Positions 33,193-41,685 of a stretch of 64,000 nt of DNA are shown piece by piece (positions within the stretch are counted from its first letter, which is position 1; each line of letters opens with the position of its first letter). The stretch lies in NCBI GenBank assembly GCA_964291485.2, contig OZ220224.1, positions 930,001 through 994,000 of the forward strand, written 5' to 3'. The DNA is from Kistimonas sp964291485 (GTDB taxonomy: Bacteria; Pseudomonadota; Gammaproteobacteria; Pseudomonadales; Endozoicomonadaceae). A program made the position numbers and the translations under genes. The notes beneath the pieces are model-generated. The model did not search any database, was not told the DNA's origin, and worked only from the letters and a program-made list of their open reading frames with translations.

Positions 33193-33579
33193 GGTGTCCA
33201 TAGTCCCGTAGATGTAGTTCAAACAGCAGGCACGCTACCGCCCAAAGGTTAACCCGACGATTTACACGGCAGGGGAGCAGGGGCCTCAATAGCTCTTTGT
33301 TGTACTTATGTTCAGCTTTTGCAGGTTCATGTAAGCATATTTACCTATGAGGTTCTATGGGGTCATGATTTTTAAGTTATATTTGTCGTATGTTGATTGT
33401 TGTTGCAGTGTTTTTAACTTGCGTTAAGAGACTTGTGACCGAAGACTGGGGTCACAGGTCGGGGGAGGGTATTCCGACAATTCCCTGTCATCGTGATTCC
33501 CGTTTACAGAATGATTCACTGCAAGGCACAGCACTTTGCCTGGGGTGGGGTTTTGCCTTTGATCATCAGGCGGTGATCG
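33193..33579. other. Gene-free stretch between IS3 element and yqiA
   Basis: This is 387 bases without a supported gene. A 68-codon frame on the plus strand has no recognisable product. It is likely the right edge of the accessory segment that separates yqiA from parE. No repeat or hairpin with a U-tract was found. Confidence 0.4.
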
Positions 33580-34218
33580 TCAACCCGACAGACTGACTGC
33601 CGCCATGTAGCTTGCGCTGAGAAACTGCAGAATCACCGGGATTGTGGCTTCAAACCCGTCAAAGGCATGGCTGCCGCCCTCATCAATCCGTGCGGGGCAT
33701 TCGGCATAGCGGGCGACGGCCTGTTGATAATCCAGGGTTTCATCGCCCGTCTGTACCAGCAGCAGGATGTTATCCGGTCGGCTGAGGGTTTCGATTTCCA
33801 GGTGACGGAGCTGATCCACATGTTCCTGAGTCAGTTCGTACTCGATGCCGGAATAATAGTTTGTCTGGGGGCCGAGGTAATCTTCAAACAGGTCGTAGGG
33901 GCGGACGGCGGGGTTGATCAATACCAGTTTGACCGGGCAGTCAGGGCAGTGGTCGAGGATGCTTTCCATCAGCCAGGTGCCAAAATACCCGCCCAGCGAG
34001 CTGCCAATGATGTGTACTGGCCGACAGATCCCGGCTTCCAGCGCCTGTTGCAGCAGCACCCGGGCAGCTTCCCCGGGCCAGACCGGCAGCTCGGGAATCC
34101 AGATGTCGCAGGGCAGGTCGTGGGTCTGGATATAGTGCTGAAGCGTCTGGGCTTTGTGCGATGCGGGGGAGCTGTTGAACCCATGGATGTAGATGATCAA
34201 TGGCTTTGCGGGTGCCAT
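33580..34218 (-). CDS. yqiA: YqiA/YcfP family esterase
   Basis: This 212-residue alpha/beta hydrolase of the YqiA (UPF0227) family has esterase activity on short acyl esters in E. coli. The oxyanion region is IIYIHGFNSSPASHKA, the nucleophile elbow is IIGSSLGGYFGTWL, and the late acid and His are in QTGDETLDY and GGSHAFDGF. In many gammaproteobacteria yqiA lies directly upstream of parE on the same strand. Here both are on the minus strand in the expected order but 15 kb apart, which marks the intervening DNA as inserted. Confidence 0.92.
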   Translation of the reverse strand: MAPAKPLIIYIHGFNSSPASHKAQTLQHYIQTHDLPCDIWIPELPVWPGEAARVLLQQALEAGICRPVHIIGSSLGGYFGTWLMESILDHCPDCPVKLVLINPAVRPYDLFEDYLGPQTNYYSGIEYELTQEHVDQLRHLEIETLSRPDNILLLVQTGDETLDYQQAVARYAECPARIDEGGSHAFDGFEATIPVILQFLSASYMAAVSLSG

Positions 34219-34431
34219 GCCTGTCCTGCCGTGGTCAAAACCCTGAGGCTATGCGATACCGGCAATAATAACAACCCGGCATGTCAAAGAGCCGTTATGT
34301 CGCAGGGGCTACATATATCAAATGGTTCAAAAAAGCCGGTTATAGCGCAGCTAGACTTTTTAATGTTGAAGCATGAAAAGCTGTCATCAAGAAGCGTTTC
34401 ATACCAAAAATCGCTAAGCCGGGAGGCAGTT

Positions 34432-34839
34432 ATGGCAAACAGTGTCATACACCGGCATGCGGTGATTTCAAGAATCTCCGATGCCAAGATTGTTGCAGAA
34501 ATGGATATCGACTGCCGTGTCGTCAAGGGGGTAGGTGGCGACTATGTGTTTGTTGATGTTGAGGTGGATCATAAGAGTATCCACATGAACGGGGAAACCC
34601 ATCACAAGCAGTTCTCCATGCGCAAGGATGTTTACTACAACCTCCCAAAGCATATTCATGACATTCTTAAGGAAGAAGATCTGGATGATCCGCTGTATTC
34701 CAGCCCCATTGAAGATAGCGGCCATGCCTGCCCGATGGTGTTCGACATGCTGACCGCTATCCGCGATGCGCTGGGAGACGGTTCAACCCGGGTGGATCTT
34801 GATCGTTACCTGAGTGAATCTCAGTTCGTCACAAAATAG
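34432..34839 (+). CDS. Hypothetical protein (135 residues)
   Basis: I do not recognise this small soluble protein. It has a His-rich start (VIHRHAVISRI), a beta-rich centre (GGDYVFVDVEVDHKSIHMNG) and an acidic helical end (VFDMLTAIRDALGDG). The ATG at 34432 has GGGAGG upstream; a much longer open frame from 33667 is an artefact of the region antisense to yqiA. Its last 19 bases overlap the end of the convergent LOG-family gene. Confidence 0.6.
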   Translation: MANSVIHRHAVISRISDAKIVAEMDIDCRVVKGVGGDYVFVDVEVDHKSIHMNGETHHKQFSMRKDVYYNLPKHIHDILKEEDLDDPLYSSPIEDSGHACPMVFDMLTAIRDALGDGSTRVDLDRYLSESQFVTK

Positions 34840-35420
34840 ATGTTGTCATCGACAGGCTTCTGGGCGCACAGCTCAAGCCTGTCGAGCAACGTTTCCGGCG
34901 TTTCCGCTAGCTGTAGCAAAGCCAGGTTCTGGGTAGCCAGAAGACCCTGTTGTTCCGCATGTTGCAGAAAAATGATCAGCTGGTCATAGAAATGGTCCGT
35001 GTTTAACAAACCACAAGGAGCCTGGTAGTGGCGAAGCTGCGCCAGAGTCAGTGCTTCAAACAGCTCGTCCAGCGTACCGAAACCACCGGGCAGCGCCACC
35101 ACGGCAGACGACAATTCCAGCATTTTGGCTTTCCGTTCTTGCATGGTGTCGGTGACATGTAGTGTGGTCAGGCCGGTATGTGCGACTTCATGGCTCACCA
35201 GGTGTTGGGTGGTTACGCCAATCACTTCGCCGCCCTTGGCCAATACCCTGTCTGCGATTTTCCCCATCAATCCTACTCTGCTGCCGCCGTATACCAGGGT
35301 GATCCCGCGTTCGACCATTTGGTCTGCCAGTTTGAGTGCCTGCTCAGCGAATAAGGGGTTTCGGCCGGGGTTGGCCCCGCAATAAACACATAAAGTCTTT
35401 AGGGGAGAGGAGGTAGCCAT
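34821..35420 (-). CDS. LOG family protein (TIGR00730, phosphoribohydrolase)
   Basis: This 199-residue Rossmann-like protein of the LOG family hydrolyses nucleoside 5'-monophosphates; some members activate cytokinins. The diagnostic motifs are LVYGGSRVGLMGKIAD and ALPGGFGTLDELFEAL, the latter carrying the PGGxGTxxE signature. MQERKAKMLELSSA lies between them. The N-terminus LKTLCVYCGANPG is standard. The C-terminal end overlaps a convergent hypothetical gene. Confidence 0.92.
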   Translation of the reverse strand: MATSSPLKTLCVYCGANPGRNPLFAEQALKLADQMVERGITLVYGGSRVGLMGKIADRVLAKGGEVIGVTTQHLVSHEVAHTGLTTLHVTDTMQERKAKMLELSSAVVALPGGFGTLDELFEALTLAQLRHYQAPCGLLNTDHFYDQLIIFLQHAEQQGLLATQNLALLQLAETPETLLDRLELCAQKPVDDNIYFVTN

Positions 35421-35532
35421 GGAAATAAACGTGCCTGTGCTATGAAATTTTGAGGCAAGGGTATCAGAAGCGATTGGACGACTGCAGTGTTAAGGCGCGG
35501 ATACGCAACAGGGTATCCGTTTATGTGTTCGT

Positions 35533-35979
35533 TTACTGCCGTAAATGCCAGGCAGCGAAGAAGAACAGGCCGGGAATAAGCAGAAGCGCCAGGTCAAGCC
35601 AGGGGAACTCCCCGGGTTTCAGTACGGATTGTCTGGGATGATCCGGGTGATGATAAACCGTGACCGGAGTACCGAGTGGATAAGCCGCGCGAATAGCGTC
35701 AGCATCACTACGGACGCCATTGTGGACCTTGTTGTAGCCAAACTGTATCCAGTGATTTTGGTATTGTGTGTTGTTCACGGTGTACTGGTAGGTGATTTTT
35801 GCATGGGGCAATCCGGCTCGGTAGGAACTGGTCGGAATCACTTCTTCGACATGAATCACCAGTCCTTGTGCGGTGGGCCATGTGGGGCTGGTCATGGCGT
35901 TGTATAACTCAGAGAAGACAAGACTATACGCTGTCACGACGCCGAGGGTGAATAATACAATCGCACCTAGGTCTGCCAA
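35533..35979 (-). CDS. DUF3592 domain membrane protein
   Basis: This 148-residue protein has one N-terminal and one C-terminal transmembrane helix (IVLFTLGVVTAYSLVF and LALLLIPGLFFFAAWHL), flanking an extracytoplasmic beta domain. The domain contains WPTAQGLVIHVEEV, ITYQYTVNNTQY and VTVYHHPDHPRQSVLKPG, typical of DUF3592. The likely start is TTG at 35979, because no ATG or GTG lies between it and the upstream in-frame stop. The function is unknown. Confidence 0.8.
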   Translation of the reverse strand: MADLGAIVLFTLGVVTAYSLVFSELYNAMTSPTWPTAQGLVIHVEEVIPTSSYRAGLPHAKITYQYTVNNTQYQNHWIQFGYNKVHNGVRSDADAIRAAYPLGTPVTVYHHPDHPRQSVLKPGEFPWLDLALLLIPGLFFFAAWHLRQ

Positions 35980-36075
35980 TACTGATCCACGTTTTTTTCT
36001 TGATCAGTTCTGCTTGGGTGAGCCCATTCTGTGTTCCTGTTGATGCTTAGGCAGCTGATAACGGTCAGATTAATC

Positions 36076-36615
36076 CTAACCCAGGCGGGCGCCGCAATGG
36101 GGGCATTGCGTGAGATCAAGGACGACCCGTTGGTGATTCCCGCCGGAAGATTCCAGTGGCAAGTGCCGGCAGGCCGGGCAGCGTGCCCATTGGTGATAGC
36201 CATAACCCAGACAGAAAACGCCTACGAACAGGATGAAAAAGCCGACAGAGAAAAACGCAATTTCCGTGATGAAAAAGGCCGCGAACAGGCCTCCCCCTAC
36301 GAGAAAAACCAGCGCGCAGATCTTGAAATGACGGCGTATTCGAACCATGTTCGCCTGATATGTGTCGCTGACATCCTCATCCTGATGGTGTAAAAGATGA
36401 TGCTCTGTACCCGTCATGAAGATAAGCAGGGCATGGGCAAAGATCATTCCCCCGATCACAAAGGGAATGCCGATCAGGTAACCGGCCATATCCGGACGGC
36501 TCTCACCCCACAGTAAGGCTTCCAGTAACAGTTGGACGGCGAAACCGGCAGCGATGATCAACCACCCAGCAAAGGCTTGTTTCTGTACCTTTTTCCGGTT
36601 GTACGGTTTGCCCAT
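36076..36615 (-). CDS. Membrane protein with C-terminal zinc ribbon
   Basis: I do not recognise the family of this 179-residue protein. Four hydrophobic segments (AGWLIIAAGFAVQLLLEALL; GIPFVIGGMIFAHALLIF; ICALVFLVGGGLFAAFFI; IAFFSVGFFILFVGVFCLGY) are followed by a cytoplasmic zinc-ribbon-like tail with CPAC and CPHC about 25 residues apart. The organisation resembles small inner-membrane proteins with a rubredoxin-like knuckle. It stands alone before the ctpA operon terminator. Confidence 0.7.
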   Translation of the reverse strand: MGKPYNRKKVQKQAFAGWLIIAAGFAVQLLLEALLWGESRPDMAGYLIGIPFVIGGMIFAHALLIFMTGTEHHLLHHQDEDVSDTYQANMVRIRRHFKICALVFLVGGGLFAAFFITEIAFFSVGFFILFVGVFCLGYGYHQWARCPACRHLPLESSGGNHQRVVLDLTQCPHCGARLG

Positions 36616-36704
36616 CTGTTCTCCCCTGTTGAGTCAGCCTGACATCTTTCTGTGTTTGAGCGGGATATTTTGTTTACTGTTCTCGCCGCCTTGTATCTTT
36701 GAAG

Positions 36705-36750
36705 TGTTGTAAACAAAAACGGCGGATAATTACTGTCATTATCCGCCGTT
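36705..36750 (-). terminator. Rho-independent terminator of the gpmI-envC-ctpA operon
   Basis: A perfect 13-base inverted repeat (AACGGCGGATAAT and ATTATCCGCCGTT) with a seven-base loop lies 32 bases after the ctpA stop. On the minus strand it runs into TTTGTTT, giving a canonical stem plus U-tract. Confidence 0.9.
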
Positions 36751-36781
36751 GTTTTGTTCCTGAAGCAGAGATCGCTCAGGG

Positions 36782-38245
36782 TTACTGGGCTTGAGTTTGT
36801 TCGGCCGTATCGGCAGAAGCCTGTGAGCTCGGCGTGATCAGCGTCGTTCCGCTTTGCCCTGATTTCAGACCGCTGATATGCATTCCTTTCAAAATGTTGA
36901 GAGCCTGGCTGAGCTGGTAGTCTCTTTCGTCCAGCGGCTTTTCTGATTTGGCTTCCGCTTTCTTGCCTTTAGTCTGTTTACCCTTCTTGCCATTCCCGTT
37001 TTCCAAGTGTCCCTGGAGATCGGCTTCGCGGTAACCGCTGGTCTCCGTACGGTTGTGTGTCACCTGGGCCAGGTCAACCTGAATATCCGGTTTGATGCCT
37101 TCTGCCTGGATCGAGCGGCCATTTGGTGTGTAATAGAGCGCCGTCGTCAGCTTCAGACCACGCTCCTCGTCCGTGCTCAGTGGCAGTACGGTTTGAACGG
37201 AACCTTTACCGAAGGAGCGGGTGCCCAGCAACACGGCACGGTGATGATCCTGAAGGGCGCCGGCCACAATTTCCGAAGCTGAGGCTGAACCGCTGTTAAT
37301 CAGAACCACCAGGGGAATGCCGTTGGAGGGATCGTCCGGGTTGGCGCTATAGCTCATATCGGTATTGCCCATCCGTCCCTTGGTGTAGACGATCAGGCCA
37401 TCAGACAGAAACGCATCAGCCACTTCCACAGCAGCCTGCAGCACGCCGCCGGGGTTATTGCGGAGATCGAGCACCAGGCCGTTCAGCGGCTTATCGTCCT
37501 GTTCGGCTTTCAGCTTGTCGATGGCCTTGAGCACCTCCTTGCCGCTATCCATCTGGAACTGGCTAAGACGAATGTAGCCATAACCGGGCTCCAGCACGCG
37601 CTGGCGGACACTGAGTACCTTGATGATGTCGCGTACCACCGTCAGTTCCAGGGGCTTGTTGCCGCCTTCCCGGATGATGGTCAGTTTGATCGCTTCGCCG
37701 GGTTTTCCACGCATCATCTCAATCGCGTCTTTCAGGGACATGCCCTTAACGGCCTTGTCATCCAGCTTGATGATCAGGTCACCGGCTTCAACACCGGCTC
37801 GTTGGGCGGGGGTGTCATCAATGGGGCTCACGACCTTGATCAGGCCGTCTTCCAGGCTGACCTCAATCCCGAGGCCGCCGAACTCGCCTGAGGTGCTTTC
37901 TTCAAGATTCTTGAAATCACTGGGTTCCAGATAGGTGGAGTGCGGATCAAGACCTTCCAGCATGCCCTTGATGGCGTGATCCAGCAGGGTTTTGTCGTCA
38001 ATGTCTTCCACGTAAGACGTCTTGATGCGGTGCATGACCTCGGTGAAGATGCGCAGTTCATCCAGCGGCAGCTTGCCTTTGGCTTTCTGGGGCTGCTCCG
38101 CCTCGACCGTGGCGACAGGCGCGGCATCCTGTGCGGGTTGTGCCGGTTCGTCAGCCAGAAGGTTGGCAGAGTGGGCGCTGACCATCAGGGCCAGCACAAG
38201 ACTGCCTGTTCTCAGGGCGGGCATTAGGCGTCTGGCTGTCATCAA
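36782..38245 (-). CDS. ctpA: Carboxyl-terminal processing protease (S41 peptidase)
   Basis: This 487-residue periplasmic serine protease has a signal peptide (TGSLVLALMVSAHSANLLA), a Pro/Ala linker and a PDZ domain (GLGIEVSLEDGLIKVVSPID, then AGVEAGDLIIKLDD). The S41 catalytic core has the nucleophile Ser in NSGSASASEIVAGAL and the general-base Lys in RSFGKGSVQTVLPL. A basic Lys/Gly-rich tail precedes the end. CtpA-type enzymes degrade or process periplasmic proteins, including peptidoglycan hydrolases. It is the last gene of the gpmI-envC-ctpA run, an arrangement common in gammaproteobacteria. Confidence 0.94.
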   Translation of the reverse strand: MMTARRLMPALRTGSLVLALMVSAHSANLLADEPAQPAQDAAPVATVEAEQPQKAKGKLPLDELRIFTEVMHRIKTSYVEDIDDKTLLDHAIKGMLEGLDPHSTYLEPSDFKNLEESTSGEFGGLGIEVSLEDGLIKVVSPIDDTPAQRAGVEAGDLIIKLDDKAVKGMSLKDAIEMMRGKPGEAIKLTIIREGGNKPLELTVVRDIIKVLSVRQRVLEPGYGYIRLSQFQMDSGKEVLKAIDKLKAEQDDKPLNGLVLDLRNNPGGVLQAAVEVADAFLSDGLIVYTKGRMGNTDMSYSANPDDPSNGIPLVVLINSGSASASEIVAGALQDHHRAVLLGTRSFGKGSVQTVLPLSTDEERGLKLTTALYYTPNGRSIQAEGIKPDIQVDLAQVTHNRTETSGYREADLQGHLENGNGKKGKQTKGKKAEAKSEKPLDERDYQLSQALNILKGMHISGLKSGQSGTTLITPSSQASADTAEQTQAQ

Positions 38246-38446
38246 AAGCTCCTGCTTACTTTATTGTTACCCTGGAAACATGGTCGCCCGGGCTGAGTGG
38301 CATCTGTCAGGGCCGATTCGATGGGTACAACAACGGTTTTCTGTCGTTTGAAACCGCTGTTGCAGGGCTGCGAGCGATCGGCAATAAAAAAAGTATAGCG
38401 TTATCAGTAAACGCGACTAGTCCGTTCAAAGAATCTGTCGTCTGGC

Positions 38447-39592
38447 TTATCGGACCAGCCACGGTGACGGGTTCACAGGCTTGCCATTTTTGCGCAGTTC
38501 AAAATACAGTCCCGTGTCGTTATTACCGCCGGTGGCGCCGGTTTCGGCGATCTCATCCCCGGCAGATACCCAATCGCCGACATTGCGTAACAACGCTTGG
38601 TTATGGGCGTACAGTGTCATGTAATTGTTGCCGTGGTTGAGGATTACCAGCAGGCCGAATCCTTTGAGCCAGTCGGCAAAGATGACCTGCCCGTGCCATG
38701 GCGCTTGGACGGTGGTGCCCTGTGCGACTTCGATAAACAACCCATTCCAGGGAATGGTGCTGTCCGCCCGGTTCTGTCCGAAGCGGTGTATGAGGCGCCC
38801 TTTTACCGGCCAGGGTAGCTTGCCGCGGGCCTCGGTGAACGGACGGTCAAAGCTGGTCGAGGCTTCCATGTCGAGAATGGCCGCGATCAGCTGTTCCAGT
38901 TCCTTCTGCTGTTGCTCCAGCTTATTCAGTCGCTGACCTTTACTGGTTTCTTCCCGCTTCAATTTGGCCAGTAACTGCTGACGTTCCCGGTTGCTGGTGG
39001 TCAGGCGGTTACGGCGGTTGGCCAGTTGGTTGTGGTTGTCCTCCAGCTTTGCATTGGCAGATGCAAGTGAGGCTTCAGTGGTTGCCAAACGGTCAATGGT
39101 GTGGCGCAAGTCATCAACCACTGCCTGCTGGGCGTCAGAAAAGTAGCGCTGGTAGGTTAGCAGCCGGGTGACGGCGCTGGGGTCTTCCTGGTTCAAGAGC
39201 AGCTTGAGCGGTGAATCCTGTCCGGCCACATACGCTGAGCGCAATGAAACAGTCAGCGCCTGGAGTCCGGCATCCTTTTCCTTCATTAAATCCTGGCGCT
39301 GGCTATTGAACTTTTTTAGTTCGGCGCGCCCCTCCCGGAGACGCTGTTCAAGGGTGCGGATTTCCCGGTGCAGATCGCCAATGGTTTTTTCATTGGTCTG
39401 CAGGGAACGCTCCAGCGACGAACGTTCCTTCCGGATACCCTTGAGGGTTTTTTCCAGTTTCTTGATGTCGGCCTTTACCGCTTCCAGTTGCCGGGACTTG
39501 TCCTCGGCCGGTGCGTCAGCACGTGCTGGCAGGGTAATGGAGAGGCTGCATAGCGCCAGGGCCAGCATGACCGGGATTGTCAGTTTTTTCAT
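38447..39592 (-). CDS. envC: Murein hydrolase activator EnvC
   Basis: This protein of about 381 residues has a signal peptide (KKLTIPVMLALALCSLSITL), two long coiled-coil segments (about residues 30-115 and 155-240) and a C-terminal LytM domain (IHRFGQ, then GNNYMTLYAHNQALLRNVG). The metal ligands of active M23 peptidases are missing: the final HxH is replaced by LYFELRKNG. This is the mark of EnvC, which activates AmiA/AmiB amidases at the septum and is recruited by FtsEX. The ATG at 39592 is preferred to the TTG at 39622, because it begins the signal peptide. Confidence 0.93.
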   Translation of the reverse strand: MKKLTIPVMLALALCSLSITLPARADAPAEDKSRQLEAVKADIKKLEKTLKGIRKERSSLERSLQTNEKTIGDLHREIRTLEQRLREGRAELKKFNSQRQDLMKEKDAGLQALTVSLRSAYVAGQDSPLKLLLNQEDPSAVTRLLTYQRYFSDAQQAVVDDLRHTIDRLATTEASLASANAKLEDNHNQLANRRNRLTTSNRERQQLLAKLKREETSKGQRLNKLEQQQKELEQLIAAILDMEASTSFDRPFTEARGKLPWPVKGRLIHRFGQNRADSTIPWNGLFIEVAQGTTVQAPWHGQVIFADWLKGFGLLVILNHGNNYMTLYAHNQALLRNVGDWVSAGDEIAETGATGGNNDTGLYFELRKNGKPVNPSPWLVR

Positions 39593-39713
39593 GGATTCAA
39601 CAGCGGCTGTAACAGAAGTCAATTATGCCTGATCAATCGGCCGGCTCAAGGGACAGTGCATGACGCGTTTTGGAGAGGACGCCGGTGGGGGCGGCGCAGC
39701 GCCCCCAGGGCAG

Positions 39714-41261
39714 TCAGGCGAATTGGGCCAGGTTGTGGCCGGTCATTTCTTTCGGTTGTTCATCACCCATCAGGGCCAGCAGGGTGGGCGCCAGATCCGA
39801 AAGGACGCCATTCTCGGCCAGGGTCAGGTTGCGGGGGCCGACATAAATCAACGGTACCAACTCACAGGTGTGAGCAGTATGGGCCTGGCCGGTGGACGGG
39901 TCGGCCATCTGTTCGGCATTGCCGTGGTCAGCGGTGATCAGACACTGGCCGCCACAGTGCTCCAGGGCTTCAACTACGCGCCCGATGCAGCTGTCCACAC
40001 ACTCTACAGCCTTGACGGCGGCATCAAAGACACCGGTATGACCCACCATGTCGCCGTTGGCGTAGTTGCAGATGATCAGGTCATACTCACCGCTGCTGAT
40101 CGCATCGACCAGTTTATCGGTGACTTCTGGTGCGCTCATTTCCGGCTTCAGGTCGTAGGTGGCGACATTGGGGGAAGGGACCAAAGTACGGGTTTCGCCT
40201 TCGTAGGGTTCTTCGCGCCCGCCACTGAAGAAGAATGTCACATGGGCATACTTTTCGGTCTCGGCAATCCGCAGCTGGGTTTTACCCAGGCTGGCCATGT
40301 ATTCACCCAGGGTGTTTTTCAGGGTTTCCGGGGGGAAGGCGCAGGGCGCATTAATGCTGGCTGCGTATTGGGTCAGCATGATGAAGCCGGCCAGTGCCGG
40401 ATGTTGTTCACGAACGAAGCCGTCAAACGATTCATCCACAAACGCACGGGTGATTTCCCGGGCGCGGTCAGCGCGGAAGTTCATGAAAATAACGGCGTCG
40501 CCATCGGTGATAACGGCGGGTTCTGAACCCGTGGGGACAATGGCGGTGGCTTTGACGAACTCGTCGTTTTCATCACGATCGTAGGCAGCATGAAGCCCTG
40601 CGACAGCCGTTTCTGCCGTGTGCACGGCTTTACCGGCAGTCAGCAGGTCATAGGCGCAGAGCACGCGATCCCAGCGGTTATCCCGATCCATGGCGTAGTA
40701 ACGACCGATCAGGCTGGCGACACGACCAACGCCCAGGCGCTTCAGTTGTTCATCAGCTTTGATCAGTGAAGCCTCGGCGCTGCGGGGCGGTGTATCACGG
40801 CCATCCAGAAAGGCGTGCAGATAGACGGCTTTGGCACCGCGTTTGGCGGCCATGTCGACCATGGCGAAAATCTGGTCTTCATGAGAGTGGACCCCGCCGG
40901 GTGACAGCAGGCCCATGATATGCACAGCCTTGTCATTGGCAACGGCGCGATCAACAACATCTGCCAGAACCGGGTTCTTTTCGAACTCACCGTCTTTAAT
41001 GGCTTTGTCGATCCGGGTCAGGTCCTGGTAAACGACGCGACCGGCCCCCAGATTCATGTGACCGACCTCGCTGTTGCCCATTTGCCCGTCCGGCAGGCCG
41101 ACATCGCCACCAGAGCCGGACACCAGGGTGTGCGGGCAGGTCTGGCGCAGGCGATCCAGCACCGGGGTGTGAGCCGCCAGAATGGCGTTGGATTCAGTGT
41201 CTTCCCGATGGCCCCAGCCGTCGAGGATGATCAGGGCAGTGGTCTTTCGCTTGGCGGTCAT
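39714..41261 (-). CDS. gpmI: Phosphoglycerate mutase, cofactor-independent
   Basis: GpmI interconverts 3- and 2-phosphoglycerate in glycolysis, using two Mn ions. The 515-residue length is normal. The N-terminal metal motif is ALIILDGWGHRED, the phosphoserine region is GNSEVGHMNLGAGRVVYQDL, the substrate-binding part includes YLHAFLDGRDTPPRSA, and the late metal sites are ICNYANGDMVGHTGVFDAA and LITADHGNAEQM. The start at 41261 (MTAKRKTT) gives the usual N-terminus. It is the first gene of the operon with envC and ctpA. Confidence 0.97.
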   Translation of the reverse strand: MTAKRKTTALIILDGWGHREDTESNAILAAHTPVLDRLRQTCPHTLVSGSGGDVGLPDGQMGNSEVGHMNLGAGRVVYQDLTRIDKAIKDGEFEKNPVLADVVDRAVANDKAVHIMGLLSPGGVHSHEDQIFAMVDMAAKRGAKAVYLHAFLDGRDTPPRSAEASLIKADEQLKRLGVGRVASLIGRYYAMDRDNRWDRVLCAYDLLTAGKAVHTAETAVAGLHAAYDRDENDEFVKATAIVPTGSEPAVITDGDAVIFMNFRADRAREITRAFVDESFDGFVREQHPALAGFIMLTQYAASINAPCAFPPETLKNTLGEYMASLGKTQLRIAETEKYAHVTFFFSGGREEPYEGETRTLVPSPNVATYDLKPEMSAPEVTDKLVDAISSGEYDLIICNYANGDMVGHTGVFDAAVKAVECVDSCIGRVVEALEHCGGQCLITADHGNAEQMADPSTGQAHTAHTCELVPLIYVGPRNLTLAENGVLSDLAPTLLALMGDEQPKEMTGHNLAQFA

Positions 41262-41285
41262 GTCAATAGGTATCCGGTAGAGCAA

Positions 41286-41685
41286 AATTGCGGGCGATTT
41301 TAACGGTTAATCCTGCCAGTTGTCATGGATACATTAGAAGATGTAAGGAAAAATACGCCCGCGATCCATTTCTGTTATCTAAAGCTGTCAAATCCCATGA
41401 TTGTTTAATGAGTTTGTGCGGTCTGTATTTATTATTTTACTGTAAATGCTGCTGACAACAGTCGTCAGGCCTAATCACAATAGGGGAACGAAATACATTC
41501 AGCTGAGTCAATTACCCTACCAGTTCTATTGAAAGGGTATGAATTGTTTTATAAGTCCAATGTCGATTTCAGTTTTGTCCGGGGGCAGTGTTACTTGCGT
41601 AAATGTATTTACAACAGAACCTTTAATTCTCCATGGAAGGCGGTTGTCATTGAAATCTTTAACACTACAAAAGATGGAGTTTGCT
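41286..41685. other. Divergent intergenic region between gpmI and orphan gene
   Basis: These 400 bases must hold the promoters of gpmI (minus) and of the AT-rich orphan (plus). An open frame runs upstream from the orphan into this region (from 41539), but it lacks a good ribosome binding site. No repeat or operator is evident. Confidence 0.4.

Noticed and set aside
33667..34431. Long N-terminal extension of the hypothetical gene at 34432
   Set aside because: The extension is antisense to yqiA. A good GGGAGG ribosome binding site and ATG at 34432 mark the real start.
38447..39592. Lost LytM zinc ligands as evidence of a broken peptidase
   Set aside because: EnvC is a known degenerate LytM activator. 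Its position after gpmI and its coiled coils fit a functional EnvC.
39660..40526. 288-codon plus-strand frame
   Set aside because: It lies entirely antisense to gpmI, whose motifs are unambiguous. High GC creates a long shadow frame.
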